A stretch of DNA of 9,544 nt from Prevotella sp. UBA3208 (lineage in GTDB: Bacteria > Bacteroidota > Bacteroidia > Bacteroidales > Bacteroidaceae): positions 6,542 to 16,085 of the forward strand of contig DEWO01000039.1 of NCBI GenBank assembly GCA_002363695.1, read 5' to 3'. The notes under the pieces were generated by a model, which worked only from the letters and a program-made list of their open reading frames with translations, was not told where the DNA came from and did no database searches. The position numbers were made by a program, and so were the translations under genes. Each line of letters begins with the position of its first letter. The stretch's first letter is position 1. Shown piece by piece: positions 1 to 7,090 of the stretch.

Positions 1-488
1 ACCTCCACATGGTGGTCGTGAAAGTAACTGTATAGCTTTTGGCGGGAACCAGTGAAGCTTTTCTGGTGCAGGTGGTTCCAGATAGGTCCCATGGCAGGTG
101 TCAGACTGACGTTGCTGAAACGTTCGGTGAGCACTTGTCTCAGGTCACGATGGATGGTATACAAGGCTACCGCATTGAGACTGGGCAGCACATAGTTGAC
201 CACTGTCATTCCCTCTTGGCGGGTAAAGGTGTGACCATACAGTACCTCTTGCTCGTCTTCACGGTATAGGTCTGCTGGCATCATCAGCACGGGCGAGTCC
301 ACCATCACGGCTACGTGCTGGTAATCTGCTTCCAGCATGGGCGTGTTGCGCAGTGCCTCGCGCATGTTGGCGGCCATTGAGATGCTGCTCTTCAGCGCAT
401 AGCGCTCAAAGTTTACCTGTCCTGCCCCTGTCGTCGTGAACGAGAGACTGCCGGAACTTATGCGGATAATTAGTCGAAGATTGCTCAT
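1..488 (-). CDS. DUF3822 family protein, C-terminus cut off by window edge
   Basis: The reading frame is open from an ATG at 488 down to the window edge, giving 162 complete codons with no stop. The product begins MSNLRLIIRI and later reads as a soluble mixed alpha/beta protein without a signal peptide or membrane segment. The sequence style, including an early SSGSLSF strand and a central stretch with MVDSPVLMMPADLY, matches my recollection of DUF3822, a Bacteroidetes-restricted family of unknown function whose members are about 260-280 residues, so roughly 100 residues should lie outside the window. In related genomes this gene is often next to an rRNA methyltransferase gene (rsmD), which would be to the left here. 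The start overlaps the stop of the preceding 29-codon gene in an ATGA arrangement, which suggests translational coupling. Family assignment is from memory and not from a search; that the frame is coding is quite certain. Confidence 0.72.
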   Translation of the reverse strand, partial: MSNLRLIIRISSGSLSFTTTGAGQVNFERYALKSSISMAANMREALRNTPMLEADYQHVAVMVDSPVLMMPADLYREDEQEVLYGHTFTRQEGMTVVNYVLPSLNAVALYTIHRDLRQVLTERFSNVSLTPAMGPIWNHLHQKSFTGSRQKLYSYFHDHHVE

Positions 489-574
489 TTGTCAAGTATG
501 CTCAGTACACACAGCACCGCCAAAACGGCGCAGACCAGTGCCAAGACGATATTGGTTTTCTGAATGTTTGTCAT
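485..574 (-). CDS. 29-residue single-pass membrane peptide, coupled to DUF3822 gene
   Basis: A 29-codon frame starts at ATG 574 and stops at TGA 487-485. The ATG of the DUF3822 gene shares bases with this stop (ATGA, 4-bp overlap). The peptide has a polar start (MTNIQKTN), a hydrophobic run of about 18 residues (about 9-26, rich in V, L and A, with two Cys), and ends in a charged Asp-Lys, so it should be one short transmembrane helix. The start is supported by a TATCTTTG promoter box nine bases upstream (583-590), which leaves almost no 5' leader. The frame is also open further upstream, but that would read through the divergent promoter and into the opposite gene, so the upstream part is rejected. 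Function is unknown. It could alternatively be a leader peptide that only passes ribosomes to the next gene. Confidence 0.6.
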   Translation of the reverse strand: MTNIQKTNIVLALVCAVLAVLCVLSILDK

Positions 575-582
575 TTCGTCTG

Positions 583-590
583 CAAAGATA
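583..590 (-). promoter_or_regulatory. Promoter -7 box for membrane peptide and DUF3822 gene
   Basis: On the minus strand this reads TATCTTTG followed by CAG, matching the Bacteroidetes -7 consensus TAnnTTTG. No good TTTG -33 box is visible 19-21 bases upstream. Transcription should start about 4-6 bases after the box, only a few bases before the ATG at 574, so the mRNA would be nearly leaderless. Confidence 0.65.
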
Positions 591-612
591 ATGTTTTTTT
601 CGGAAAAATGAT

Positions 613-620
613 TAACTTTG
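613..620 (+). promoter_or_regulatory. Promoter -7 box for SF1B helicase gene
   Basis: The box reads TAACTTTG followed by CAC, matching TAnnTTTG. The helicase ATG is at 630, nine bases after the box, so the 5' leader should be about 4-6 bases at most. It lies only 22 bases from the opposite-facing box at 583-590, so the two promoters share an A/T-rich core and may compete for polymerase. The TTG at 618 that would extend the helicase frame lies inside this box and is therefore not a start. Confidence 0.7.
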
Positions 621-629
621 CACCTAAAT

Positions 630-2045
630 ATGATTACTGACGAGTTAAAATATCGCATTCGTGAGGCTTTTGGCCATGTGCCGACAGCAGAGCAGGAGCA
701 GGCCATAGAGACCTTTGCGCTCTTTATGACTGACCGTTTGGAACATGCTGTCATGGTGATGCGTGGCTCGGCAGGAACGGGAAAAACCACGTTGGCAGCA
801 GCTATTGTCCGTGCCATGCTGTCGTTGAAGCAGCAGATGGTGCTCATGGCCCCTACGGGACGTGCGGCCAAGGTGTTCTCGCTGTATGCAGGTCATGCGG
901 CCTATACCATCCATCGGCGCATTTATCGGCAGAAGTCGCTGGAAGGCGGCTTCGACCTGAATTACAATAGTGCTCACGACACGCTGTTTATTGTCGACGA
1001 GGCTTCAATGATTAGTCGCGACGGCTTGCTGGACGACTTGGTTCGGTTTGTCTATAACGAACGGAACTGCCGGCTGCTTCTGATAGGCGACCGGGCTCAG
1101 TTGCCTCCCGTCGGTGAGGTGGAAAGTCCGGCACTGATGTCAGAGGTGCTACGGCTCTATGGTCTGCACGTCCATGAGTGTGACTTGAACGAGGTGCTGC
1201 GACAGAGCCAGGAGTCAGGTATCCTTTACAATGCAACGGCGGTCAGACGTCTGATGGCTGACGGTGGTTGCGAGTTACCTCAAATCCGCTTTGCCGGTTT
1301 TCAGGACATCCGTCTGGTGACGGGCAACGACCTCATTGACGAGTTGGCCAGCAGCTACTCGCGGGTGGGAATGGACGAGACGATGGTCATCACACGTTCT
1401 AACAAACGGGCCAACATCTATAATCAGGGTATTCGCAATCGCGTGCTTGACCGAGACGAGGAACTTTGTTCAGGTGACATGCTGATGATAGTGAAGAACA
1501 ACTATTATTGGATTAAGAGTGAGCAGCCTGTGGCTGATGGCCATGAGCCGATGGCTTTCATTGCCAATGGCGACCGTGCCGTAGTCCGTCGTGTACGCCA
1601 CGTTCAGCAACTCTATGGTTTCCGCTTTGCCGAGGTCACCATGACGTTCCCTGACTATGACTCCCTCGAGTTGACGGCCACCGTATTGCTTGACACGTTG
1701 ACTTCAGAGGCTCCGGCACTGACGGCAGAGCAACAGGAACAGTTGTTTAACAAGGTCCTGGAAGACTATGCCGACATACCCCTGAAGCAGGACCGGATGA
1801 AAAAGATGAAGGAGGACCGTTACTATAATGCCCTGCAGGTGAAGTTTGCCTATGCTGCCACCTGTCACAAGGCTCAGGGCGGTCAGTGGGCACACGTGTA
1901 TGTGGATCAGGGTTACATGACTGACGACATGCTGACGCCCGACTACATCCACTGGCTCTACACCGCCTTCACCCGCGCCACAGAACGCCTCTATCTGGTC
2001 AATTGGCCAAAAACACAGACGGAAGATGCGGAAGTTTCAGAATAA
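630..2045 (+). CDS. SF1B DNA helicase, Dda/RecD2-like (AAA family ATPase)
   Basis: The 471-residue product is a superfamily 1B helicase, expected to unwind DNA 5'-3' with ATP in the cytoplasm. Motifs seen in order: a Q-like segment PTAEQEQAI (18-26), Walker A GSAGTGKTT (46-54), motif Ia APTGRAAK (74-81), Walker B VDEASM (122-127), motif III GDRAQLPPVG (153-162), EVLRQ (188-192), motif IV VITRSNKRAN (253-262), motif V TCHKAQGGQW (411-420) and motif VI YTAFTRATERLYL (444-456). Between IV and V a stretch with GDMLMIVKNNYY and FIANGDRAVV (282-319) matches the SH3-like insertion of RecD2 and phage T4 Dda. The size is close to Dda and much shorter than RecD2, whose N-terminal part is missing, as is usual for this family. 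All motifs are intact. I start at ATG 630 because the TTG at 618 falls inside the promoter box. rmuC follows after 18 bp. The exact cellular role is unknown; repair or recombination is likely. Confidence 0.9.
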   Translation: MITDELKYRIREAFGHVPTAEQEQAIETFALFMTDRLEHAVMVMRGSAGTGKTTLAAAIVRAMLSLKQQMVLMAPTGRAAKVFSLYAGHAAYTIHRRIYRQKSLEGGFDLNYNSAHDTLFIVDEASMISRDGLLDDLVRFVYNERNCRLLLIGDRAQLPPVGEVESPALMSEVLRLYGLHVHECDLNEVLRQSQESGILYNATAVRRLMADGGCELPQIRFAGFQDIRLVTGNDLIDELASSYSRVGMDETMVITRSNKRANIYNQGIRNRVLDRDEELCSGDMLMIVKNNYYWIKSEQPVADGHEPMAFIANGDRAVVRRVRHVQQLYGFRFAEVTMTFPDYDSLELTATVLLDTLTSEAPALTAEQQEQLFNKVLEDYADIPLKQDRMKKMKEDRYYNALQVKFAYAATCHKAQGGQWAHVYVDQGYMTDDMLTPDYIHWLYTAFTRATERLYLVNWPKTQTEDAEVSE

Positions 2046-2050
2046 TTGCT

Positions 2051-2058
2051 TACCTTTG
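2051..2058 (+). promoter_or_regulatory. Promoter -7 box in the helicase-rmuC gap
   Basis: TACCTTTG followed by CAG sits in the 18-bp gap between the helicase stop (2043-2045) and the rmuC ATG (2064). It matches TAnnTTTG, and the ATG is five bases beyond it, at about the predicted transcription start, so this transcript could be truly leaderless. A -33 TTTG box is not evident, so strength is uncertain and read-through from the helicase promoter probably also supplies rmuC. Confidence 0.6.
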
Positions 2059-2063
2059 CAGGG

Positions 2064-3389
2064 ATGATGATAGTCTTATATATATTAATAGGTATAGCGG
2101 TGGGTGCTCTGGTGCTCTATTTTGTGATGAGTCCCAAGGTAGCCCGGATGACCGTTGAGTTGGCCCGTAAGGAAACCGAGATGAACCTCTTGGGCCAACA
2201 ACGTAAGGTAGAACAGCAGCAGGCAGAGGAACGCTTTTCCGAGCAGCTGCGCTTGCAGCGCGAACAGTCTGCAGACCAGTTGCGAGCTCAGCGTGAGCAG
2301 TTTGATGAACAGTTGAAAACAACCAAGGAACAGTTGCATGTAATGGCTCAGCAGCTGATGGATGCCCAGGCCCAGCGGCTGAAGGAGGAGAACCGCGAAC
2401 AGATGGGGACCATCACCCAGCCTCTGAAGGACGCTATCACGGAGATGCGCAAGGCTATCAGTGACAATACCAAGGACCATACGGAACAGACGGCATCACT
2501 GAAAGAACAACTGCGACTGATGATGGAAACGGGACGCGAAATGAGTGAGAAGGCCGAGGGACTGGCTAACGTGTTGCGTCGTGACAACAAGGTCAGTGGC
2601 AATATGGGCGAAATCATCCTGGGTGACCTGCTGGCATCCCAAGGTCTGACCGAGGGCATACACTATGAGGTGCAGGCCCGTCTGCGCGACGAGCAAGGCC
2701 GTCCGATGAAGAATGACGATACCGGGCGCGAGATGCAGCCTGACGTTATCCTGCACTATCCGCAGGGACAGGACGTGGTCATCGACTCCAAGGTGTCGCT
2801 GGTGGCATACCAGCGCTACGTCAATGCAGAAACACCCGAGGAGAAGGAACGTGCTCTGCAGGAACACATCAAGTCAGTCCGAGCACACGTCACCGAGCTG
2901 GCACGCAAGGACTATTCGAAGTATATCAAGGCACCGCGCGAGGCTGTAGACTTCGTCATCATGTTTGTTCCCTTCGAGTCGTCGCTGCAGTTGGCATTGG
3001 TCAATGACCCGTCGCTGTGGCGCGAAGCTTTTGAACGTAAGGTGTTTATTACGGGCGAACAGAACCTGTTGGGCATCCTGCACATGATACATATTGCCTG
3101 GGTACAGAACCAGCAGGCCGAGAACCAGGAACGCGTTTTTGGCGTGGCTGAGCAGCTACTGGACCGTCTGGGTGACTTTATTCAGCGCTACCAGAAGGTT
3201 GGCGAGCAGCTGGAACAGGTGCGCAAGACCTACGACTTCTCCGTCAACAAACTGAACGAGGGTCGCCAAAGTGTGGTACAGAAAGCCAATGAACTGAAGC
3301 AACTGGGCGCCAAGGAGAATCCCAATCGCCGCATTCCCCAGACTACCGACTCCTTAGAGATATCCTCAGAACATGATCTATTTGAATGA
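2064..3389 (+). CDS. rmuC: DNA recombination protein RmuC
   Basis: The 441-residue product has an N-terminal membrane anchor (about 3-22), a long Gln/Glu/Arg-rich coiled coil (about 30-165) and then the RmuC domain (about 170-400). RmuC proteins are membrane-anchored, nuclease-like proteins that in E. coli limit inversions at short inverted repeats. In the domain I see the fold's likely active-site elements: GNMGEIILGDLL (179-190) with the Gly-Glu pair, QPDVILHYP (225-233) with its Asp, and VVIDSKVSLVAY (238-249) with the Asp-Ser-Lys set, as expected for a PD-(D/E)xK-like nuclease. FVPFESSLQLAL (301-312) is another conserved block. Length is typical. The frame extends six codons further to a TTG at 2046, but that stretch is the promoter, so I choose ATG 2064 (ATG 2067 is possible). 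The last 17 bases overlap the next gene. Confidence 0.93.
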   Translation: MMIVLYILIGIAVGALVLYFVMSPKVARMTVELARKETEMNLLGQQRKVEQQQAEERFSEQLRLQREQSADQLRAQREQFDEQLKTTKEQLHVMAQQLMDAQAQRLKEENREQMGTITQPLKDAITEMRKAISDNTKDHTEQTASLKEQLRLMMETGREMSEKAEGLANVLRRDNKVSGNMGEIILGDLLASQGLTEGIHYEVQARLRDEQGRPMKNDDTGREMQPDVILHYPQGQDVVIDSKVSLVAYQRYVNAETPEEKERALQEHIKSVRAHVTELARKDYSKYIKAPREAVDFVIMFVPFESSLQLALVNDPSLWREAFERKVFITGEQNLLGILHMIHIAWVQNQQAENQERVFGVAEQLLDRLGDFIQRYQKVGEQLEQVRKTYDFSVNKLNEGRQSVVQKANELKQLGAKENPNRRIPQTTDSLEISSEHDLFE

Positions 3390-3927
3390 CAATCTGGAGA
3401 GTTTTGACTTCGAGGCTTCCCTGCCTTTGTTGTCAGCACAGCGCCGTGAACAGGCTCTGCAGTTTCGTTATGAACTGGGGCGCAAGACGTGTGCGGCAGC
3501 CTATCTGCTGTTGCGTGAGGGGCTGCAAAAGGAGTATGGCATCACGGAACCACCTGTGTTCGAATATGGCGAACACGGCAAGCCCATGATTGCCGGACAT
3601 CCCGACATCCACTTCAACCTGAGTCATTGTCGCGAAGCCGTCCTGTGTGTGGTTAGCGACCGCCCTGTGGGATGCGACGTGGAGAGCATCCGTGAGTTTC
3701 ATGAGTCGTTGGTGCGCTACACCATGAACGATGCTGAAGTACGGCAGATAGAGCAGGCTCCGCACCCAGCTGCCGAGTTCATCCGCCTGTGGACTATGAA
3801 GGAAGCCGTGCTGAAACTCAGTGGTGAGGGCATCCGCGATGACCTGAAGGGTGTCTTGCAGGGTAAAGAAGGTTTCCAGACCGTGGTGAATCAGGAAAAA
3901 AACTATATTTATTCGATTGTTTACTGA
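3373..3927 (+). CDS. 4'-phosphopantetheinyl transferase, short Sfp-type
   Basis: The 184-residue product should move the phosphopantetheine arm of coenzyme A onto a serine of an acyl or peptidyl carrier protein. Superfamily motifs are present: GKP (69-71), FNLSHC (81-86), VGCDVE (99-104) with the magnesium ligands Asp102 and Glu104, and LWTMKEAVLK (139-148) carrying the W-x-x-K-E-x-x-x-K signature (Trp140, Lys143, Glu144, Lys148). It is somewhat shorter than Sfp of Bacillus (about 224 residues) but all key residues are there. The ATG at 3373 lies inside the end of rmuC, giving a 17-bp overlap in another frame, so the two are very probably co-transcribed. A second in-frame ATG is not close by. 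No carrier protein, synthase or aryl polyene gene is in the window, so the substrate cannot be named; fatty-acid ACP is a plausible default. Confidence 0.92.
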   Translation: MIYLNDNLESFDFEASLPLLSAQRREQALQFRYELGRKTCAAAYLLLREGLQKEYGITEPPVFEYGEHGKPMIAGHPDIHFNLSHCREAVLCVVSDRPVGCDVESIREFHESLVRYTMNDAEVRQIEQAPHPAAEFIRLWTMKEAVLKLSGEGIRDDLKGVLQGKEGFQTVVNQEKNYIYSIVY

Positions 3928-3943
3928 TTTTTTGTTACCTTTG
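3912..3943 (+). promoter_or_regulatory. Promoter and leader of the zinc metallopeptidase gene
   Basis: TACCTTTG at 3936-3943 matches the Bacteroidetes -7 box. Exactly 20 bases upstream is TTCG (3912-3915), one mismatch from the TTTG -33 box, inside the end of the preceding gene. Predicted transcription starts near 3948, leaving a leader of about 30 bases to ATG 3980 that is A-rich and lacks a Shine-Dalgarno sequence, as is common in this phylum. No terminator hairpin is seen between 3928 and 3979. Confidence 0.7.
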
Positions 3944-3979
3944 CCGACAGAAACTTATAAACTAAAAACTCAATAACGT

Positions 3980-4867
3980 ATGAAATTAGACGGAAGACGC
4001 GAAAGCTCGAACGTAGAAGATCGCCGCGGTATGAGCGGTGGAACCAAGGCCGGTATGGGTATCGGTGGTATTATCATTGTGGCGCTGATGGCATGGCTGA
4101 CGGGTGGTAACCCGTTGGAGGCTGTGATGCAGCAAGTGGCAGAAAACGGTGGACTGGGTTCGTTGACGGGAACGAATACCGAGGTGAACGAGGGCCAGCG
4201 TGAGTTTACGGAGGAAGAGCAGGCTCTGGCTAAGTTCTCCACCCAGATTCTGGCTGGCACGGAGGATGTGTGGTCGGAGATTTTCAAGCAGAACGGTGCT
4301 CAGTATCAGAACCCCACGATGGTACTTTATACAGACGGCACGCAGACAGCCTGCGGACAGGGTTCTGCTGCAATGGGACCCTTCTACTGCTCAGGCGACC
4401 AGAAACTCTATATCGACCTCTCGTTCTTCACTACGATGAAGAAGCAGTTGGGTGCTGACGGCGACTTTGCCTATGCCTACGTGATAGCCCATGAAGTGGG
4501 TCACCATGTGGAATACCTGACGGGTACGTTGCAGAAAGTACATGCCCAGATGGCTAAACTCAGTCAGGCTGAGGCCAACAAACTCTCTGTACGTCTGGAG
4601 CTGCTGGCAGACTTCTATGCCGGTGTTTGGGCCCATCACGACAACAAACGCTTTGGTTCGCTGGAGGACGGTGACATTGAGGAGGCTATCAATTGTGCCC
4701 AGAAGATAGGTGACGACTATCTGCAGACCAAAGCTCGTGGCTATGCTGTTCCTGAGTCCTTCAACCATGGTACGTCGAAACAACGCATGAAATGGTTCAA
4801 GTTGGGTTTGGAGACTGGTGACATCTCGAGGGGTAATACCTTCCAGTGCTCTGACGCAGAACTCTGA
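3980..4867 (+). CDS. ypfJ: YpfJ-type neutral zinc metallopeptidase
   Basis: The 295-residue product belongs to the putative neutral zinc metallopeptidase family (Pfam Zn_peptidase, E. coli YpfJ). It opens with the family's typical short charged start (KLDGRRESSNVEDRRG, 2-17), then a Gly-rich turn and one membrane helix (about 27-41), so the catalytic part should face the periplasm. The zincin signature HEVGHH is at 171-176, with His171, Glu172 and His175 as expected, and ELLAD (207-211) further on supplies the probable third zinc ligand Glu207. A Cys pair in ACGQGSAAMGPFYC (124-137) is a family hallmark and could form a disulphide; Cys239 and Cys290 are two more. Length is normal. Substrate is unknown for the family. 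The gene has its own promoter and is followed by a hairpin terminator, so it is probably a single-gene unit. Confidence 0.93.
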   Translation: MKLDGRRESSNVEDRRGMSGGTKAGMGIGGIIIVALMAWLTGGNPLEAVMQQVAENGGLGSLTGTNTEVNEGQREFTEEEQALAKFSTQILAGTEDVWSEIFKQNGAQYQNPTMVLYTDGTQTACGQGSAAMGPFYCSGDQKLYIDLSFFTTMKKQLGADGDFAYAYVIAHEVGHHVEYLTGTLQKVHAQMAKLSQAEANKLSVRLELLADFYAGVWAHHDNKRFGSLEDGDIEEAINCAQKIGDDYLQTKARGYAVPESFNHGTSKQRMKWFKLGLETGDISRGNTFQCSDAEL

Positions 4868-4882
4868 CACATCAAGAATAAT

Positions 4883-4920
4883 AAAGAAAAGCATCCGAAT
4901 AATCCGGATGCTTTCTTTTT
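4883..4920. terminator. Bidirectional intrinsic terminator between convergent genes
   Basis: A perfect 10-bp stem (4888-4897 with 4905-4914, core GCATCCG/CGGATGC) encloses a 7-base loop. On the plus strand it is followed by CTTTTT, and on the minus strand by a T-rich run (complement of 4878-4890), so it can end both the metallopeptidase transcript and the opposing thioredoxin transcript. The stem may extend outward by a few A-T pairs past a bulged A. Confidence 0.88.
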
Positions 4921-4940
4921 ATAGGAGTCTCTTGCTTTTT

Positions 4941-5453
4941 TTATTTCAGCGCTTCGTTCAGATACTCCGTCAGATCCTCCATTGAGAGGTTGCTGGCGAC
5001 AATCTGCCCCGTGGGGTCTACCAGCACATTGACGGGGATGCCGGGAACCTTGTAGGCCGAGATAGCCTTCGACTTCCAACCCTTTGTGTCGTCAAGATGC
5101 GTCCAAGGCAGACCGAGCTGCTGGATGGCTTCCTTCCAGTTGGCAGTGTTCTCGTCGATGGAGAGGCCTATCACCTCGAAGCCCTTGCCTTGGAACTTCT
5201 TGTAGACCTTCTTCAACGCCGGCATCTCTTCACGGCAATACTGGCACCAGGAGGCCCAGAAGTCGATGAGCACATAGTTGCCCTTGCCTACATATTCGCT
5301 CAGCTTACGTGGACTACCTTGGGTATCTTTCAGCTGGACGTCGATGAATCGCTTGCCCACAAGCACCTGCATGGGGTCTTCGTTGTTCTCGTCTTGTGCC
5401 ACTGCGGGAAATGCCATCAGCAGTGACAACATCATCATTAATACTTTCTTCAT
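4941..5453 (-). CDS. Secreted TlpA/ResA-type thioredoxin-fold oxidoreductase
   Basis: The 170-residue product starts with a signal peptide (two Lys, hydrophobic core about 4-17, probable cleavage after AVA at 19), so it acts outside the cytoplasm. No lipobox cysteine follows. The rest is one thioredoxin-like domain of the AhpC/TSA-TlpA group: LIDFWASWCQYCREEMP (62-78) carries the active CxxC at Cys70 and Cys73, and GIP (138-140) supplies the cis-proline loop, followed by NVLVDPTGQIV (142-152). Such proteins reduce or exchange disulphides in envelope proteins, for example during cytochrome c maturation or oxidative stress; the partner here is unknown. The gene lies 20 bp after the HerA-like ATPase gene with no promoter box between, so it is likely the second gene of that operon, and the terminator at 4883-4920 ends it. 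Confidence 0.92.
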   Translation of the reverse strand: MKKVLMMMLSLLMAFPAVAQDENNEDPMQVLVGKRFIDVQLKDTQGSPRKLSEYVGKGNYVLIDFWASWCQYCREEMPALKKVYKKFQGKGFEVIGLSIDENTANWKEAIQQLGLPWTHLDDTKGWKSKAISAYKVPGIPVNVLVDPTGQIVASNLSMEDLTEYLNEALK

Positions 5454-5473
5454 GTTCTTTAGCTTTTGTTCGT

Positions 5474-7063
5474 TTATTTTACCAAATTTCCAAGAATGTC
5501 GCGGGTCAGCTCCTTGGTGATGGTACGTGTAGCGGCCGAGGTGGCGTTCTTTACTACGCGCTCCTTGGTGGAGGTGCGCCTCTTGGTGGTCTTGCCGCTC
5601 ACCTTCTCGCTGACCCAGGCGCCGAGGAGGGTTGCCAGCGTAGATGTGACGGCAGTCATGACGGCCTTCAGTACCTTAGACATAATGCCGGGCTTCTGCT
5701 TCTCGGTCTTCTCAGCCTTGGCGGACTTTTCGGGTGCTTCGGCAGCCGCTGTTTCTTCAGCTTCGGCAATCGCCTGATGTTCGGCTTCAGCCATCAGCAC
5801 CTCGAAGGCACTCTCGCGCTCTACGGGTGTATCGTATTTACCATAGATGCGACTCTGCTTGATGATGTCTAAGCGCTGGCCCTCGGTGACGGCACCAATC
5901 TGTGACAACGGGAACAGTATCTTGGCACGCTCCACCATCGTGGGAGCGCCCTTCTCGTCGAGGAACGACACGAGTGCTTCGCCCGTCTCAAGGTTCATGA
6001 TGGCTTCGTCAGTCTTGAACGCAGGGTTGGCACGGAAGGTGTCGGCAGCGGTCTTGACGGCCTTCTGGTCTTTCGGTGTATAGGCACGTAGGGCATGTTG
6101 TACGCGGTTGCCCAACTGTCCGAGGATGTTCTCAGGAATGTCCGTGGGACTCTGGGTGATGAAGTAGATGCCGACGCCCTTGGAACGGATGAGTCGGATG
6201 ACCTGTTCAATCTTGTCCAGCAGGGCTTTCGAAGTGTCTTGAAACAGCATGTGGGCCTCGTCGAAGAAGAACACCAGCTTTGGCTGTGGCAGGTCGCCAA
6301 CCTCGGGCAGGGTAGAGTAGAGCTCCGACAGCAACCACAGCAGGAACGTCGAGTAGAGCTTGGGCTGCAACATCAGCTTGTCGGCAGCTAAAACGTTCAT
6401 CACGCCCTTGCCGTCCTCGGTCTGCATCAGGTCCTGAATGTCGAACGAGGGCAGTCCGAAGAACTTGTCGGCACCCTGGTTCTCCAGCTGCAGCAGGGCA
6501 CGCTGGATGGCTCCCACGGTAGCCGTCGAGATGTTGCCGTACTTGGTGGTGTACTCCTTGGCATGTTTCGACACCCAGTCGAGCATGGAGCGCAGGTCCT
6601 TGATGTCGTCGATGAGTACGCCCCGCTCGTCGGCAATGCGGAACACGATGTTTAGCACACCGTCCTGCGTCTCGTTGAGCTGCATCAGTCGTGACAACAG
6701 CTGCGGCCCCATCTGCGAGACGGTGGCTCGCATGGGGTGTCCCTGTTCGCCGAATACGTCAAAGAACCGCACGGGGCAGGCTTGGAACTCTGGGTTCTCA
6801 ATGCCGAACTCGGGCATACGCTTCTCGATGAAGCCACTCATCCGTCCCACCTGTGAGATACCGCTGAGGTCGCCCTTCATGTCGGCCATGAAACAAGGTA
6901 CACCAGCCTGACAGAAAGTCTCGGCCATCACCTGCAGTGTCACCGTCTTACCCGTACCCGTAGCACCGGCTATGAGTCCGTGGCGATTAGCCATCTTACC
7001 TTGAATGCTGAGCGCGCCGTTGGCGCAGTGGGCAATATAGAAGCCCCGTTCTTTATCGTACAT
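5474..7063 (-). CDS. HerA-like ATPase, DUF853 (YjgR) family
   Basis: The 529-residue product is a FtsK/HerA-clade P-loop ATPase of the DUF853 type (E. coli YjgR). Walker A GATGTGKT is at 33-40, then [11 protein letters not shown] (58-68), which is characteristic of the family. Walker [11 protein letters not shown] is at 264-273 with Asp268 and Glu269, a sensor TQSPTDIP at 303-310, and [13 protein letters not shown] (324-336), holding a conserved Arg that may act in trans in a ring. Residues about 429-457 are Ala/Glu/Lys-rich and probably disordered; the tail (about 458-529) is basic, with a hydrophobic stretch at about 466-484, and ends in ILGNLVK. I start at ATG 7063. The frame runs on to a TTG at 7102, but that contains the promoter box. 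HerA proteins pump or unwind DNA with NurA nucleases in archaea; the job of this bacterial branch is not established, and no NurA gene is next to it. Confidence 0.92.
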   Translation of the reverse strand: MYDKERGFYIAHCANGALSIQGKMANRHGLIAGATGTGKTVTLQVMAETFCQAGVPCFMADMKGDLSGISQVGRMSGFIEKRMPEFGIENPEFQACPVRFFDVFGEQGHPMRATVSQMGPQLLSRLMQLNETQDGVLNIVFRIADERGVLIDDIKDLRSMLDWVSKHAKEYTTKYGNISTATVGAIQRALLQLENQGADKFFGLPSFDIQDLMQTEDGKGVMNVLAADKLMLQPKLYSTFLLWLLSELYSTLPEVGDLPQPKLVFFFDEAHMLFQDTSKALLDKIEQVIRLIRSKGVGIYFITQSPTDIPENILGQLGNRVQHALRAYTPKDQKAVKTAADTFRANPAFKTDEAIMNLETGEALVSFLDEKGAPTMVERAKILFPLSQIGAVTEGQRLDIIKQSRIYGKYDTPVERESAFEVLMAEAEHQAIAEAEETAAAEAPEKSAKAEKTEKQKPGIMSKVLKAVMTAVTSTLATLLGAWVSEKVSGKTTKRRTSTKERVVKNATSAATRTITKELTRDILGNLVK

Positions 7064-7090
7064 AAGCGTAATGATTTTGGTTTTCTGATG

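Noticed and set aside
39..269. A 76-codon plus-strand frame at the left edge
   Set aside because: It is antisense to the DUF3822 gene, has no promoter box and no recognisable motif.
518..531. Small inverted repeat (CGCC/GGCG) inside the membrane peptide gene
   Set aside because: A 4-bp stem with no T tract is expected by chance and is too weak for a terminator or operator.
485..871. A 128-codon minus-strand version of the small membrane peptide
   Set aside because: The extra 99 codons run antisense to the helicase Walker A region and across the divergent promoters; only the last 29 codons look like a gene.
4391..4894. A 167-codon minus-strand frame across the metallopeptidase gene
   Set aside because: It lies over a gene with an intact HEVGHH site, starts inside the terminator hairpin and shows no recognisable domain.
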